This document shows positions 16,693 to 24,695 of a stretch of DNA of 64,000 bases, one piece after another. The notes beneath the pieces were generated by a model that was not told the DNA's origin, searched no databases, and saw only the letters and a program-made list of their open reading frames with translations. The number at the start of each line of letters is the position of its first letter. The stretch's first letter is position 1. Made by a program: the position numbers and the translations under genes. This DNA comes from Hyphomicrobiales bacterium (GTDB lineage: Bacteria; Pseudomonadota; Alphaproteobacteria; Rhizobiales; Rhizobiaceae): contig UEGQ01000022.1 in assembly GCA_900466005.1 (NCBI GenBank), forward strand, positions 1 through 64,000, given 5' to 3'.

Positions 16693-18137
16693 GCGGCTTC
16701 TCCGGAGAAGGAGGCGGCCAGCACCTGGTCCTCGGTTATTGCGTCGCCCATGAGCTCGGCGACGATGGCGCCGTCACGGAAGACGTAGACGCGGTCGCAA
16801 AGGCAGATTTCGTCCATCTCGGTGGAATACCAAATGAATGTCCGGCCAGCGGCGGCTTCGCTGCGGAGAATGCTGTAGACTTCCTGTTTCGTTCCGATAT
16901 CGACGCCGCGCATCGGATCGTCCATCAGGACGGTTTCGGCATCGCCGGACAGCGCACGGGCAAAGAGCACCTTCTGCTGGTTGCCGCCGGAGAGTGACAG
17001 GATCGGGTTGGCGAGATCCGGGGTCTTGATGGCGATGCGTTCCTTCCAGTTGGCCCCGACGGCGTCTTCGCGCTGGGTATCGACCGTGCCGAGCCGCGCC
17101 AGCGCCCTCAGGTGGCCGATGGTGAGATTGCGCAGGATGCTCCAGAGCGGGAAGGTGCCGTTCAGCGAACGGTCGCCGGCGACGAAGGCGACGGGGGCCT
17201 TCCGCGTCGGGAGCCAATTGCCGCAGTTGCGGGTAAACAGGTCGAGCAGCGTTTCGGTCTGTCCGTGGCCGGCGAGCCCGGCAAGCCCGATGATCTCGCC
17301 CTTGCGCGCACGAAAATCGATCGCGCTGCCGCCGCGCGCCGGCAGTTCGAGAACGACGGGGGCGGTGCTCGCGGCGCGGCCTTCGGTCTTGTTGCGTTCC
17401 TTGACGACACTGCCCATCGTTTCGACGAGGCTGCGCACCGAGAAACCGTCGGCCGGGCGCGACGCCACGACCTTGCCGTCCTTCATCACCACGATGCGGT
17501 CGGCGGTGGAGAGGATTTCGCCGAGAATATGCGAAATGAAGAGGACCGATCCGCCCTCGGAGACGAAGCGGCGGACATAGGCGAGCAATTGCTCCGCCAG
17601 TCCGGCGTCGAGGGAGGAGGTCGGCTCGTCGAGGATCACCAGCTTCGGCCTTTCGGTGACCGTCAGGAAATTGATGGCGATCTCTACCATCTGGCGTTCG
17701 GCGATCGAGAGATCTCCCACCTGGGCGGAGGCGGCGATGCGGTTGCCGGGAAAGATCTCGTCGAGCTTCCTGCGAACGAGCCCGCCGGCCTTCGTGCGCC
17801 AGCCGAAGCCCTGAAGGCCCGCATGCATCAATCGCGTGTTTTCCGCAACCGTCAGGTTGGGGCAGAGCGACAGCTCCTGGAAGACGCAGCGCACGCCGGC
17901 GGCGCGTGCCGCGGAAATTCCGCTTGCGGCCTCTCCGGCGTAGGAAATCGAGCCGTCATGCGGCGACAAAACGCCGTTGATGACGTTGACGATGGTCGAT
18001 TTGCCGGCGCCGTTATGGCCGACCAGGCCGATCGCTTCTCCGGCTCCAACCTCGAGATCGACGCCGTTAAGCGCTTTCACCGCGCCGAACTCGACCCTGA
18101 CGCCTTGAACTGAAACAACCGCATTGGTTCCGGACAT
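16689..18137 (-). CDS. Ribose-type sugar ABC transporter ATP-binding protein (two NBDs)
   Basis: The 482-residue protein has two ABC domains, as in RbsA/MglA. The first contains the Walker A GHNGAGKST near residue 40, Walker B LVILDEPTSSLD, and a variant signature region GDLSIAERQMVEI. The second has the degenerate Walker A (GLAGHGQTETLL) usual for this class and an intact LSGGNQQKVLFARAL signature. It powers the two permeases encoded downstream. I place the start at ATG 18137, where the conserved fold begins; an in-frame ATG at 18194 lies inside the hairpin between this gene and the binding-protein gene and has no ribosome binding site. Confidence 0.85.
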   Translation of the reverse strand: MSGTNAVVSVQGVRVEFGAVKALNGVDLEVGAGEAIGLVGHNGAGKSTIVNVINGVLSPHDGSISYAGEAASGISAARAAGVRCVFQELSLCPNLTVAENTRLMHAGLQGFGWRTKAGGLVRRKLDEIFPGNRIAASAQVGDLSIAERQMVEIAINFLTVTERPKLVILDEPTSSLDAGLAEQLLAYVRRFVSEGGSVLFISHILGEILSTADRIVVMKDGKVVASRPADGFSVRSLVETMGSVVKERNKTEGRAASTAPVVLELPARGGSAIDFRARKGEIIGLAGLAGHGQTETLLDLFTRNCGNWLPTRKAPVAFVAGDRSLNGTFPLWSILRNLTIGHLRALARLGTVDTQREDAVGANWKERIAIKTPDLANPILSLSGGNQQKVLFARALSGDAETVLMDDPMRGVDIGTKQEVYSILRSEAAAGRTFIWYSTEMDEICLCDRVYVFRDGAIVAELMGDAITEDQVLAASFSGEAA

Positions 18138-18173
18138 GTCTGCGCGCACCGTCCTTGAAAAAGATAGAAGAAA

Positions 18174-18223
18174 GCCCGGCGCTCCGTACGACATCGAGGG
18201 GCTGACGTCGGGAGCGCACGGGC
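18174..18223 (-). other. Intercistronic stem-loop after the sugar-binding-protein gene
   Basis: GCCCG-G-CGCTCC and GGAGCG-CA-CGGGC can pair around a 25-base loop in the 105-base gap between the binding-protein stop and the ATPase start. No T-run follows on the minus strand, so it is less likely a terminator than an RNA-stabilising or processing hairpin of the kind that lets binding proteins be made in excess over their transporters. Confidence 0.45.
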
Positions 18224-18242
18224 TCAGGTCGTAATATTAGCC

Positions 18243-19259
18243 TTACTTGGCGGCTGCGATCACGGCCTGTGCGTCCTCGAGCGAGTACTCGACGTTGGCA
18301 ACGCCGCCCTTCTGGGTGGTCTCGAGGTTCTTTTCAAGGGTGTCCTGGTCGATGCGCAGGAACGGCACGACGAGGTCCTTCTTCACTTCCTTGCCGTCGA
18401 GGATCTGCTGTGCGACCCAGAAAGCGAGCGTCGAAACGCCGGGAGCGATGGAGACGGACATGGTCTCGTAGCCGTTTGCATCCTTCTGCTTCTTCCACCA
18501 CTGCAATTCGTCCTCGCGGTTGCCCATGACGATCACGGGCGTCGGACGCTTGGCGGCTTCGAAGGCCTGGGCGGCACCGTAGCCGTCACCACCCTGGGTC
18601 ACGACGGCGGCGATTTCGGGCAGGCTCGGCAGGACGCCGGCGACGGCGCGCTGCGCAACGTCCTGAGCCCAGTCGCCATGGACGGAGCCGACGATCTTGA
18701 ACTGCGGATACTGCTCGACACCTGCGTGAATGCCCGCAGAGATTTCGTCATCGACGAAGACGCCAGCGAGGCCGCGGATTTCGAGCAGGTTACCGCCCTG
18801 GGGGAGCTTCTTGGACAGGTACTCGACCTGGCTGCGGCCCATTTCCTTGAAGTCGACGGCGATGCGCCATGCGCACGGCTCGGTGACGATGCCGTCGAAG
18901 GATACGACGGTGATGCCGGCATCGCAGGCCTCCTTGACGGCGCCGTTGAGAGCGGTCGGGGAGGCGGCATTGAGAACGATCGCGTCATAACCCTGCAGGA
19001 TCATGTTCTGGATCTGGGCGGCCTGCTCGGTCGCCTGATTTTCAGCCGTCGTGAACGGATCGGCTGCGGCCACGACGCCGGCACTCACCGCTTCCTTGGT
19101 GACCTTGTCCCAGCTCGTCAGCATCGCCTGGCGCCAGGAGTTGCCCGCATAGTTGTTCGACAAGGCGATCTTTTTCGACGACGTGTCTGCCTGCGCAGTC
19201 ATCGGCACGGCAGCACAAAGGACGGCGACAGACGCCATCAGCATCGACCTGAAATTCAT
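18243..19259 (-). CDS. Periplasmic sugar-binding protein of the ribose-type ABC transporter
   Basis: The 338-residue protein has a clear Sec signal peptide (MNFRSMLMASVAVLCAAV, cleavage near AQA-D at 24-25) and then a periplasmic-binding-protein-4 fold. This includes NNYAGNSWRQAML, EQAAQIQNMILQGYDAIVLNA, VVSFDGIVTEPCAWRIAVDF and VTQGGDGYGAAQAFEA, the layout of RbsB-like sugar receptors. GGGAGAGAG lies just upstream of the ATG. First gene of the operon running toward the SMP-30 lactonase. Ligand unknown; the binding-pocket tryptophans and aspartates are present, but no relative of known specificity can be named from sequence alone. Confidence 0.85.
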   Translation of the reverse strand: MNFRSMLMASVAVLCAAVPMTAQADTSSKKIALSNNYAGNSWRQAMLTSWDKVTKEAVSAGVVAAADPFTTAENQATEQAAQIQNMILQGYDAIVLNAASPTALNGAVKEACDAGITVVSFDGIVTEPCAWRIAVDFKEMGRSQVEYLSKKLPQGGNLLEIRGLAGVFVDDEISAGIHAGVEQYPQFKIVGSVHGDWAQDVAQRAVAGVLPSLPEIAAVVTQGGDGYGAAQAFEAAKRPTPVIVMGNREDELQWWKKQKDANGYETMSVSIAPGVSTLAFWVAQQILDGKEVKKDLVVPFLRIDQDTLEKNLETTQKGGVANVEYSLEDAQAVIAAAK

Positions 19260-19338
19260 CTTTCTCTCTCCCTAAACGCCCTTTGGCGGCTATCCCCGAG
19301 ACCGCTCCTCTACGGCTACCTCGTGGGCTTATCTCACA

Positions 19339-19355
19339 CCGAGGAACGGCCTCGG
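19339..19355. promoter_or_regulatory. Short palindrome upstream of the sugar-transport operon
   Basis: CCGAGG-AACGG-CCTCGG is a perfect inverted repeat with a five-base centre, 80 bases upstream of the binding-protein gene on the minus strand. It may be an operator. It is unlike the tandem TTGCGGGAA-type sites nearby, so a different factor would bind it. Confidence 0.3.
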
Positions 19356-19412
19356 CAAAAATGAGGATGCAGGAAATGCCGAAAGCTGTATAGACGGTTA
19401 GAAGCAAAGCCG

Positions 19413-19448
19413 TTGCGGGAACCCGCAGATCGTTTGCGGGAAGCCGCA
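19413..19448. promoter_or_regulatory. Tandem palindromic operator pair (candidate response-regulator sites)
   Basis: TTGCGGGAACCCGCA at 19413-19427 is repeated as TTGCGGGAAGCCGCA at 19434-19448, 14 of 15 bases identical. Each copy is itself a TGCGG/CCGCA inverted repeat. The copies start 21 bases apart, about two helical turns, so two dimers would bind side by side on the same DNA face. They lie in the gap between the sugar ABC operon and the divergent sensor-kinase/response-regulator genes, which points to the LuxR-type regulator at 20751-21494 as the binder. Confidence 0.6.
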
Positions 19449-19530
19449 AGACATCGCCGCCGGCAATTGCGCTATGCTAAATGCCTTGGCGGCAGGCCGG
19501 CATCCGACGAGATGCCGGCGGGAGGAAATG

Positions 19531-20754
19531 ATGCCGGACGAGCTATCGGCAGAACTTTTCGCGCAGTACATGCGCATTGCCCGGCTTCTGGCCGGTCAGC
19601 TCGACTTCCAGTCGGCGATAGATGCCGTCGCCAAGGAAATCAAGTCGATTATTCCACACGACCATATGGATGTCTGCATCATCACGCCCGGCAGCACGTT
19701 CCACACGGCCTATGAAAGCGGGCTTGCGACCGACTGGAGCAAGCGGCCTCCCGCAAGCATCCAGCAGAGCCCGCTCAGAAGCCTGCTCGTCGGCGAGGTA
19801 GACCGGCTGATCACCGCGGATGCCAGCACCGATCCCGTCTTTCATTTCGAAGGAGCGTTCTCGACGCCGATCCTCGAAAACAACCTGCGGAGCCGGCTGC
19901 ATGCCGCCCTGAAGGTGCACGGCGAGACCATCGGGGCGCTCTCGTTCTCGAGCCTCACGCCGGATTACTACACCGCCCGCCAGCTCGAGCGGGCGTGCTC
20001 CATCGCCGACCTCATCGCCCCGTATTTCTACGCCTTGCGGGCGGTCGAGGAGGCGAAGCGCTCGGCGATCGTGGAAGCGGAAACGCGGGTTCGCGAGGAG
20101 GCGCTGCGGCAGGGCGCGCGCCGGCTGACGGAAGCGCTCGACGCCGAACGGCAGCGCATAGGCATGGAACTGCACGACCAGACGCTCGCCGACATGACAC
20201 GGCTGTCACGCCGTCTGGAACGGTTGAGCCTGATGTCGAGCGTACCCGGCGAGATGCTGGAGCCGCTGGCGCGCAGCCTGCAAGAATCCATGCACGATCT
20301 GCGCCAGATCATCGAACAGGCGCGTCCCTCGGTGCTGCAGCTCTTCGGGCTCGTCGAGGCGATCGAAACCCAGATCGAGCGATCGCTTCGCGATAGCGGC
20401 ATGACGTTCGACTGGCACCTGGTGGATGACACGGACGGCGCCTGCAACCGGTTGCCACAGACAGTGACGCTTGCGATCTTCCGCATCGCGCAGGAGGCGA
20501 TCAACAACGCCATCCGGCACTCCGACGGTGACCGGCTGGACGTGCATCTCACAAAGGATGCACACCATCTCGTCCTTGAGATTCGCGACAACGGCGTCGG
20601 CATGAAGCAGAAGTCGGGCGCCCGCGGCAGCGGCATCGAGAACATGCGCACGCGGGCGCGCCTGATTGCCGCGCAGTTCTCCTGCGGGAGTGACGCCAAC
20701 GGTTCCTATGTGCGTGTGAGGCTCGCCGCGCCCGGGGAAGGGGAGACGACATGA
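19531..20754 (+). CDS. Cytoplasmic GAF-domain sensor histidine kinase (HisKA_3 type)
   Basis: A 407-residue protein without membrane helices. A GAF-like sensor (about 20-170) is followed by a coiled segment (170-205), the HisKA_3 dimerisation motif with phospho-accepting His215 (AERQRIGMELHDQT), and a GHKL ATPase domain (QEAINNAIRHS, LEIRDNGVGM, GSGIENMRTRA). This is the NarX/DegS class that signals to LuxR-type regulators. Start 19531 gives five bases after GGAGG; the adjacent ATG at 19528 is too close to it. Its stop overlaps the regulator start (ATGA). Being soluble, it must sense an internal ligand or a partner protein rather than the periplasmic sugar receptor directly. Confidence 0.85.
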   Translation: MPDELSAELFAQYMRIARLLAGQLDFQSAIDAVAKEIKSIIPHDHMDVCIITPGSTFHTAYESGLATDWSKRPPASIQQSPLRSLLVGEVDRLITADASTDPVFHFEGAFSTPILENNLRSRLHAALKVHGETIGALSFSSLTPDYYTARQLERACSIADLIAPYFYALRAVEEAKRSAIVEAETRVREEALRQGARRLTEALDAERQRIGMELHDQTLADMTRLSRRLERLSLMSSVPGEMLEPLARSLQESMHDLRQIIEQARPSVLQLFGLVEAIETQIERSLRDSGMTFDWHLVDDTDGACNRLPQTVTLAIFRIAQEAINNAIRHSDGDRLDVHLTKDAHHLVLEIRDNGVGMKQKSGARGSGIENMRTRARLIAAQFSCGSDANGSYVRVRLAAPGEGETT

Positions 20755-21494
20755 AGGTACTGATTGTCGAGGATGATCCCCTGCACCGCAGCTATCTGAA
20801 CGAGACGGTTCGCGCCGCGCTGCCCGAATGCGACCTCATCATGGAGGCTGAGGACGGCGTCGCCGCCGAGAAGCTCGCACGCGAACACCGGTTCGACCGG
20901 ATCGTCATGGACCTGCAGATGAGCCCGAAAAACGGCATCGAGGCGGCGCGGACGATCTGGCATGAGCGCCCGGACACCAGCATCCTTTTCTGGTCGAACT
21001 ATGCCGACGAGGCGAACGTGCGGGGAATCGCCCGCATCGTGCCCGACGGAGCGGCGTACGGCTACATCCTGAAATCGGCCTCCGACGAGCGGCTGCGTCT
21101 CGCACTGCGGGCTATTTTCGTCGAGAGCCAGTGCATGATCGATCGCGAGATCCGTGGCTTGCAGCAGCGCAGTCTCGGCACGGCCCGTGGCTTCACCGAT
21201 TCCGAATATGAAATCCTCGTCGACATCGCACTCGGGCTCACCGACAGGGCGATCGCCTCAAGGCGGCATCTCTCGCTCAGGAGCGTGCAGAATCGCCTGC
21301 AGAGCCTGTACGAGAAGCTCGGCGTCTACCAGCCCGCCGTTGATACGCACGGCGAGGCCTGGTTCAACCTCCGGGCCCGGGCTGTGACGGTCGCCTTCCT
21401 GCGCAAGCTCCTCAACCACGCCGCGCTCGAAAGGGCGGAAGCCGAACTGTCGGGCTGGCTGAAGCGGGCGGGCAAGGCGCACCCCGAGAATTGA
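20751..21494 (+). CDS. LuxR/NarL-type response regulator
   Basis: The 247-residue protein has a receiver domain (about 1-125) with acidic pocket EDD at residues 7-9, phospho-acceptor Asp54 in VMDLQM and Lys107 in the LKSAS stretch. A LuxR-type helix-turn-helix follows at about 147-195 (GFTDSEYEILVDIALGLTDRAIA, then SLRSVQNRLQSLYEKLGV). A further C-terminal extension of about 50 residues, with WFNLRARAVTVAFLRKLLNHA, is longer than usual for the family. It overlaps the kinase gene by four bases. It is the natural candidate to bind the tandem palindromes at 19413-19448 and control the divergent sugar importer. Confidence 0.85.
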   Translation: MKVLIVEDDPLHRSYLNETVRAALPECDLIMEAEDGVAAEKLAREHRFDRIVMDLQMSPKNGIEAARTIWHERPDTSILFWSNYADEANVRGIARIVPDGAAYGYILKSASDERLRLALRAIFVESQCMIDREIRGLQQRSLGTARGFTDSEYEILVDIALGLTDRAIASRRHLSLRSVQNRLQSLYEKLGVYQPAVDTHGEAWFNLRARAVTVAFLRKLLNHAALERAEAELSGWLKRAGKAHPEN

Positions 21495-21673
21495 AGGTGT
21501 TTGCCGCACTCGCGCCGGTCGCGCGATGCGCATGACGGAAGCGCGACGACGTGTTGCCGTCTTAAGCGGCTGTTAGTGATCTTTCGCCTAGTCTCCACCA
21601 GTTATCCGTGCAGCATTGCCGGTGCCGCATGTGACGATATTTGCCGGACGGAGACGCCGGAGGAGGATTGCAA

Positions 21674-24208
21674 GTGTTCATTGATCGAGTTCTGTCGCGT
21701 TTCAATATCCAGACGAAGGTGCTGATCTTCATCCTGCCCTTCGTCATCAGCATTTCCGCCGTCGGCTTCACGGGGCTCTGGGCCTCGGGCCTGTTGCAGG
21801 GGCGCATCGAGATATCGAACAGCGTGCTGCAGTCCTTGAGCGGCTTCCGCGACGTATCGGCCGCGATGAACGAATTCCTTGTCCACACCACCGAGCAGGG
21901 CCGTGACGACGTCAAGGGCCGGCTGAAGGAACAGCAGGACGTGCTGCAGGCGACCCTTGCCCAGCTCGGCGAGGATGCCGACGGACGCGCAGAACTCGAA
22001 AGCGCGTCGGGCCTCGTCGACAAGGTCGTTACCGGCATCGACGACCTCTGGTCCTTGCACGAGACGGAGGCAGGCCTCGTCAAGACGATCCAGAAGGGCG
22101 TCAGCACCGTCGTCAATTCGCAGGTCGACATCACCGAGTCCCTGAAGAAGGTCCAGCGTGCCGTCCAGGACGACGACACCGCCGCCAAGAACATGCTGCG
22201 CGAGGCCGAACACATCCGCGGCATGGGAAGCTTCCTTGTCGACACCGGCCGCGCCTTCGGCAAGGCGGCGACCCCGGATGAAAAGTTCAAGGTGATCGCC
22301 GACGCCCTGCCGGAGATGAAGAAGCGTCTGCGCGTCCTCGCCATGTCCCTGCCGGATGCCAACAAGTCTGCCGCAAAGACCATCGAGAAGCTCATCAGCG
22401 ATCTCGAAGCGGCGGTGGCGGCGAACGACAAGTCGGAAACCGCTGTGACCGACATGGCGGGCAAGGTCCGCAACTTCACCCAGCTCAACGCCTATCTCGG
22501 CCTTGCCGCACAGCAGAAGATGAAGGACGCGACCATCAAGTTCGGTGAGCTCGACGCACCGCTCGAAAAGGCGACGGCCGTGCTCAACGACGGCCGCCAG
22601 CTGATGACGTCCGGCTACTCGATCCAGATCATGATGGCTCGCTTCCTGCTTGCGCCGACGGAGGAGAACCGCAAGCGCCTGGAGCAGGAATTCGCCTCCA
22701 TGCGCAAGGATATGGGCAAGCTCAAGGAGACGGCGTCGGATCTGCCCTTCTACGCCGAACTCGAGAAGGATCTCGTGCCGGCGGTCGATACCATGGAGAA
22801 GGCGAGCGCCGATCTCGTGAAGGTCAGCCAGGAGCGCAAGGCCCGCTTCGATGAAGCGGCCGGCGACCTCGGCGTCATCTGGGGACAGCTGACGTCCTTC
22901 GCCGAGGTGCAGAAGCAGAGTGCGGGCAATGACCGCCGCGAAGCCAATTCGATATCGATCAGTGCGACCGTTCTCGGCATCGTCATCTCGGTTTTCGCCG
23001 GTATCGGCCTCGTCCTCACCTTCAAGGGTCCGATCGGCCAGATCACCGCGGCGATGCGCCGGTTGGCCGACGGCGTGCTCGACACCAAGATCAGTGGCGA
23101 AAGCCGCGTCGACGAGATCGGCGAGATGGCGCGTGCACTCGGCGTCTTCAAGCAGAATGCGCTCTCGAAGATGGAGATCGAACACCGCAGCGAGGCCGAA
23201 CGGGCCGAGGCGGAGGAAGAACGCCGCCGCAACGATCTCGAGAAGCAGCAGATCGACCGCCAGATCGAGTTCGCCGTCACCGCGCTCGCCGCAGGCCTCG
23301 GCCGCCTTGCACAGGGCGATATCTCCGAGACCATCGACACGCCGTTCCACGGTCGCCTGGAGCAGCTTCGCAACGACTTCAACCAGTCGCTGCAGCGCCT
23401 GCAAGAGACGATGACGCAGGTGCGCTCGAACACCTACATGATCCAGCGCAACGCCGCGGAGATGAGCTCTGCGGCCGACAACCTCGCCAAGCGAACCGAG
23501 CAGCAGGCGGCCTCGCTTGAGGAGACCGCCGCCGCCGTCGAGGAGATCACCGTCACGGTCAAGTCGTCCGCCGAGCAGGCCGAGGAAGCCAACGTGATCG
23601 TCGCCGACACCAAGAGCCGTGCCGACACCTCCTCCGTTGTCGTCGGCAACGCGATTGCGGCGATGGGCCGGATCGAGGACGCGTCGGGCCAGATCGTGCA
23701 GATTATCGACGTCATCGACGAGATCGCCTTCCAGACCAATCTGCTGGCACTCAACGCCGGTATCGAGGCGGCCCGCGCCGGCGAGGCCGGCAAGGGCTTC
23801 GCGGTGGTCGCACAGGAAGTGCGCGAGCTCGCGCAGCGTTCGGCAGGTGCCGCCCAGCAGATCAAGGACTTGATCCACAAGTCGAGCACCGAGGTCTCCT
23901 CCGGCGCCAAGCTGGTGCAGCAGACGGGCGCGGTGCTTGCCGAGATCTCGGCGAACATCATCACCGTCTCCGAACGGGTTGCGATGATCGCGATGGCGAG
24001 CCGTGACCAGTCGAACGCGCTGTCGGAGGTCAATTCTTCCGTCAACGCCATGGACCAGATGACGCAACGCAATGCCGCCATGGTCGAGGAGACCAATGCT
24101 GCGACCCGTCAGCTCGCCGACGAGGCGGACGCGCTCATGCATCTCGTCAGCCAGTTCCGCCTGCCGGAAGGCAACGCCCGTTCCGAACGGAGCGCCTACG
24201 CCGCATAA
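21674..24208 (+). CDS. Methyl-accepting chemotaxis protein
   Basis: The start is a GTG at 21674, seven bases after AGGAGG; an upstream ATG lacks such a signal. The 844-residue receptor has membrane helix 1 (about 15-36), a long helical periplasmic sensor of nearly 390 residues resembling an HBM-type double four-helix bundle, and membrane helix 2 (about 424-447). HAMP segments follow, then a cytoplasmic signalling domain with the hairpin tip DEIAFQTNLLALNAGIEAARAGEAGKGFAVVAQEVRELAQRS near 680-720. The C terminus (RSERSAYAA) lacks a CheR-tethering pentapeptide. It steers swimming toward an unknown ligand. A strong terminator follows 30 bases later. Confidence 0.9.
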   Translation: MFIDRVLSRFNIQTKVLIFILPFVISISAVGFTGLWASGLLQGRIEISNSVLQSLSGFRDVSAAMNEFLVHTTEQGRDDVKGRLKEQQDVLQATLAQLGEDADGRAELESASGLVDKVVTGIDDLWSLHETEAGLVKTIQKGVSTVVNSQVDITESLKKVQRAVQDDDTAAKNMLREAEHIRGMGSFLVDTGRAFGKAATPDEKFKVIADALPEMKKRLRVLAMSLPDANKSAAKTIEKLISDLEAAVAANDKSETAVTDMAGKVRNFTQLNAYLGLAAQQKMKDATIKFGELDAPLEKATAVLNDGRQLMTSGYSIQIMMARFLLAPTEENRKRLEQEFASMRKDMGKLKETASDLPFYAELEKDLVPAVDTMEKASADLVKVSQERKARFDEAAGDLGVIWGQLTSFAEVQKQSAGNDRREANSISISATVLGIVISVFAGIGLVLTFKGPIGQITAAMRRLADGVLDTKISGESRVDEIGEMARALGVFKQNALSKMEIEHRSEAERAEAEEERRRNDLEKQQIDRQIEFAVTALAAGLGRLAQGDISETIDTPFHGRLEQLRNDFNQSLQRLQETMTQVRSNTYMIQRNAAEMSSAADNLAKRTEQQAASLEETAAAVEEITVTVKSSAEQAEEANVIVADTKSRADTSSVVVGNAIAAMGRIEDASGQIVQIIDVIDEIAFQTNLLALNAGIEAARAGEAGKGFAVVAQEVRELAQRSAGAAQQIKDLIHKSSTEVSSGAKLVQQTGAVLAEISANIITVSERVAMIAMASRDQSNALSEVNSSVNAMDQMTQRNAAMVEETNAATRQLADEADALMHLVSQFRLPEGNARSERSAYAA

Positions 24209-24237
24209 CCGATTGCGACCACCGCCTTTCGATCGTC

Positions 24238-24265
24238 GAGCCGCCGGTCACCCCGGCGGCTCTTT
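24238..24265 (+). terminator. Rho-independent terminator after the chemoreceptor gene
   Basis: Perfect ten-base arms GAGCCGCCGG and CCGGCGGCTC flank a five-base loop and are followed by TTT. Position directly after the chemoreceptor stop fits transcription termination on the plus strand. The T-run is short. Confidence 0.75.
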
Positions 24266-24360
24266 GCATTCTTGCGGATCCGGTCCGCCGGGCGGACTGT
24301 CCGCGCGATCCGTGGTAGGCTTTAGCCGGAGTCGAGACGACGAGCCGCGGAGGGCAGGCG

Positions 24361-24657
24361 ATGGCCGGCGACGAGCGGAAGCGCGAGCGGTGGTCCCGGG
24401 AGGTCACGGAGCACAGCAATGCGCTCGACCTGGAAGAGGATGTATTCCTGAAGGACGATCCGAAGGCGGTGGCGAAATCGCTGCAGGCCTCCGCCGAGGC
24501 CTCATCGCGACGCAAGAGCAGCCCTTTCCGGTCGGCGATGTCGATGCTGACGTTCTATCTGAACCGGGCGGGCAGAAACCTGCCTGAGGAGCGGAAGGCG
24601 GTGCTGGAGGCTGCCAAAGACGAACTGCGGGAGCTTTACGGCCGTCCGCGTCGTTAG
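24361..24657 (+). CDS. DUF3175-family small protein
   Basis: The 98-residue basic protein matches the DUF3175 pattern along its length: RWSREVTEHSNALDLEEDVF, DDPKAVAKSLQASAEASSRRK, then FRSAMSMLTFYLNRAGRNL and a terminal KDELRELYG. The family is common in rhizobia and other soil bacteria and has no established biochemical role. GGAGGG lies upstream of the ATG. No membrane helix or signal peptide is present. The erythromycin-esterase-like gene starts 39 bases downstream on the same strand, so the two may be co-transcribed. I give no function. Confidence 0.75.
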   Translation: MAGDERKRERWSREVTEHSNALDLEEDVFLKDDPKAVAKSLQASAEASSRRKSSPFRSAMSMLTFYLNRAGRNLPEERKAVLEAAKDELRELYGRPRR

Positions 24658-24695
24658 GTCCGTATCGTTTGCCGAGAGAACGGGAGGTCGCCTGA

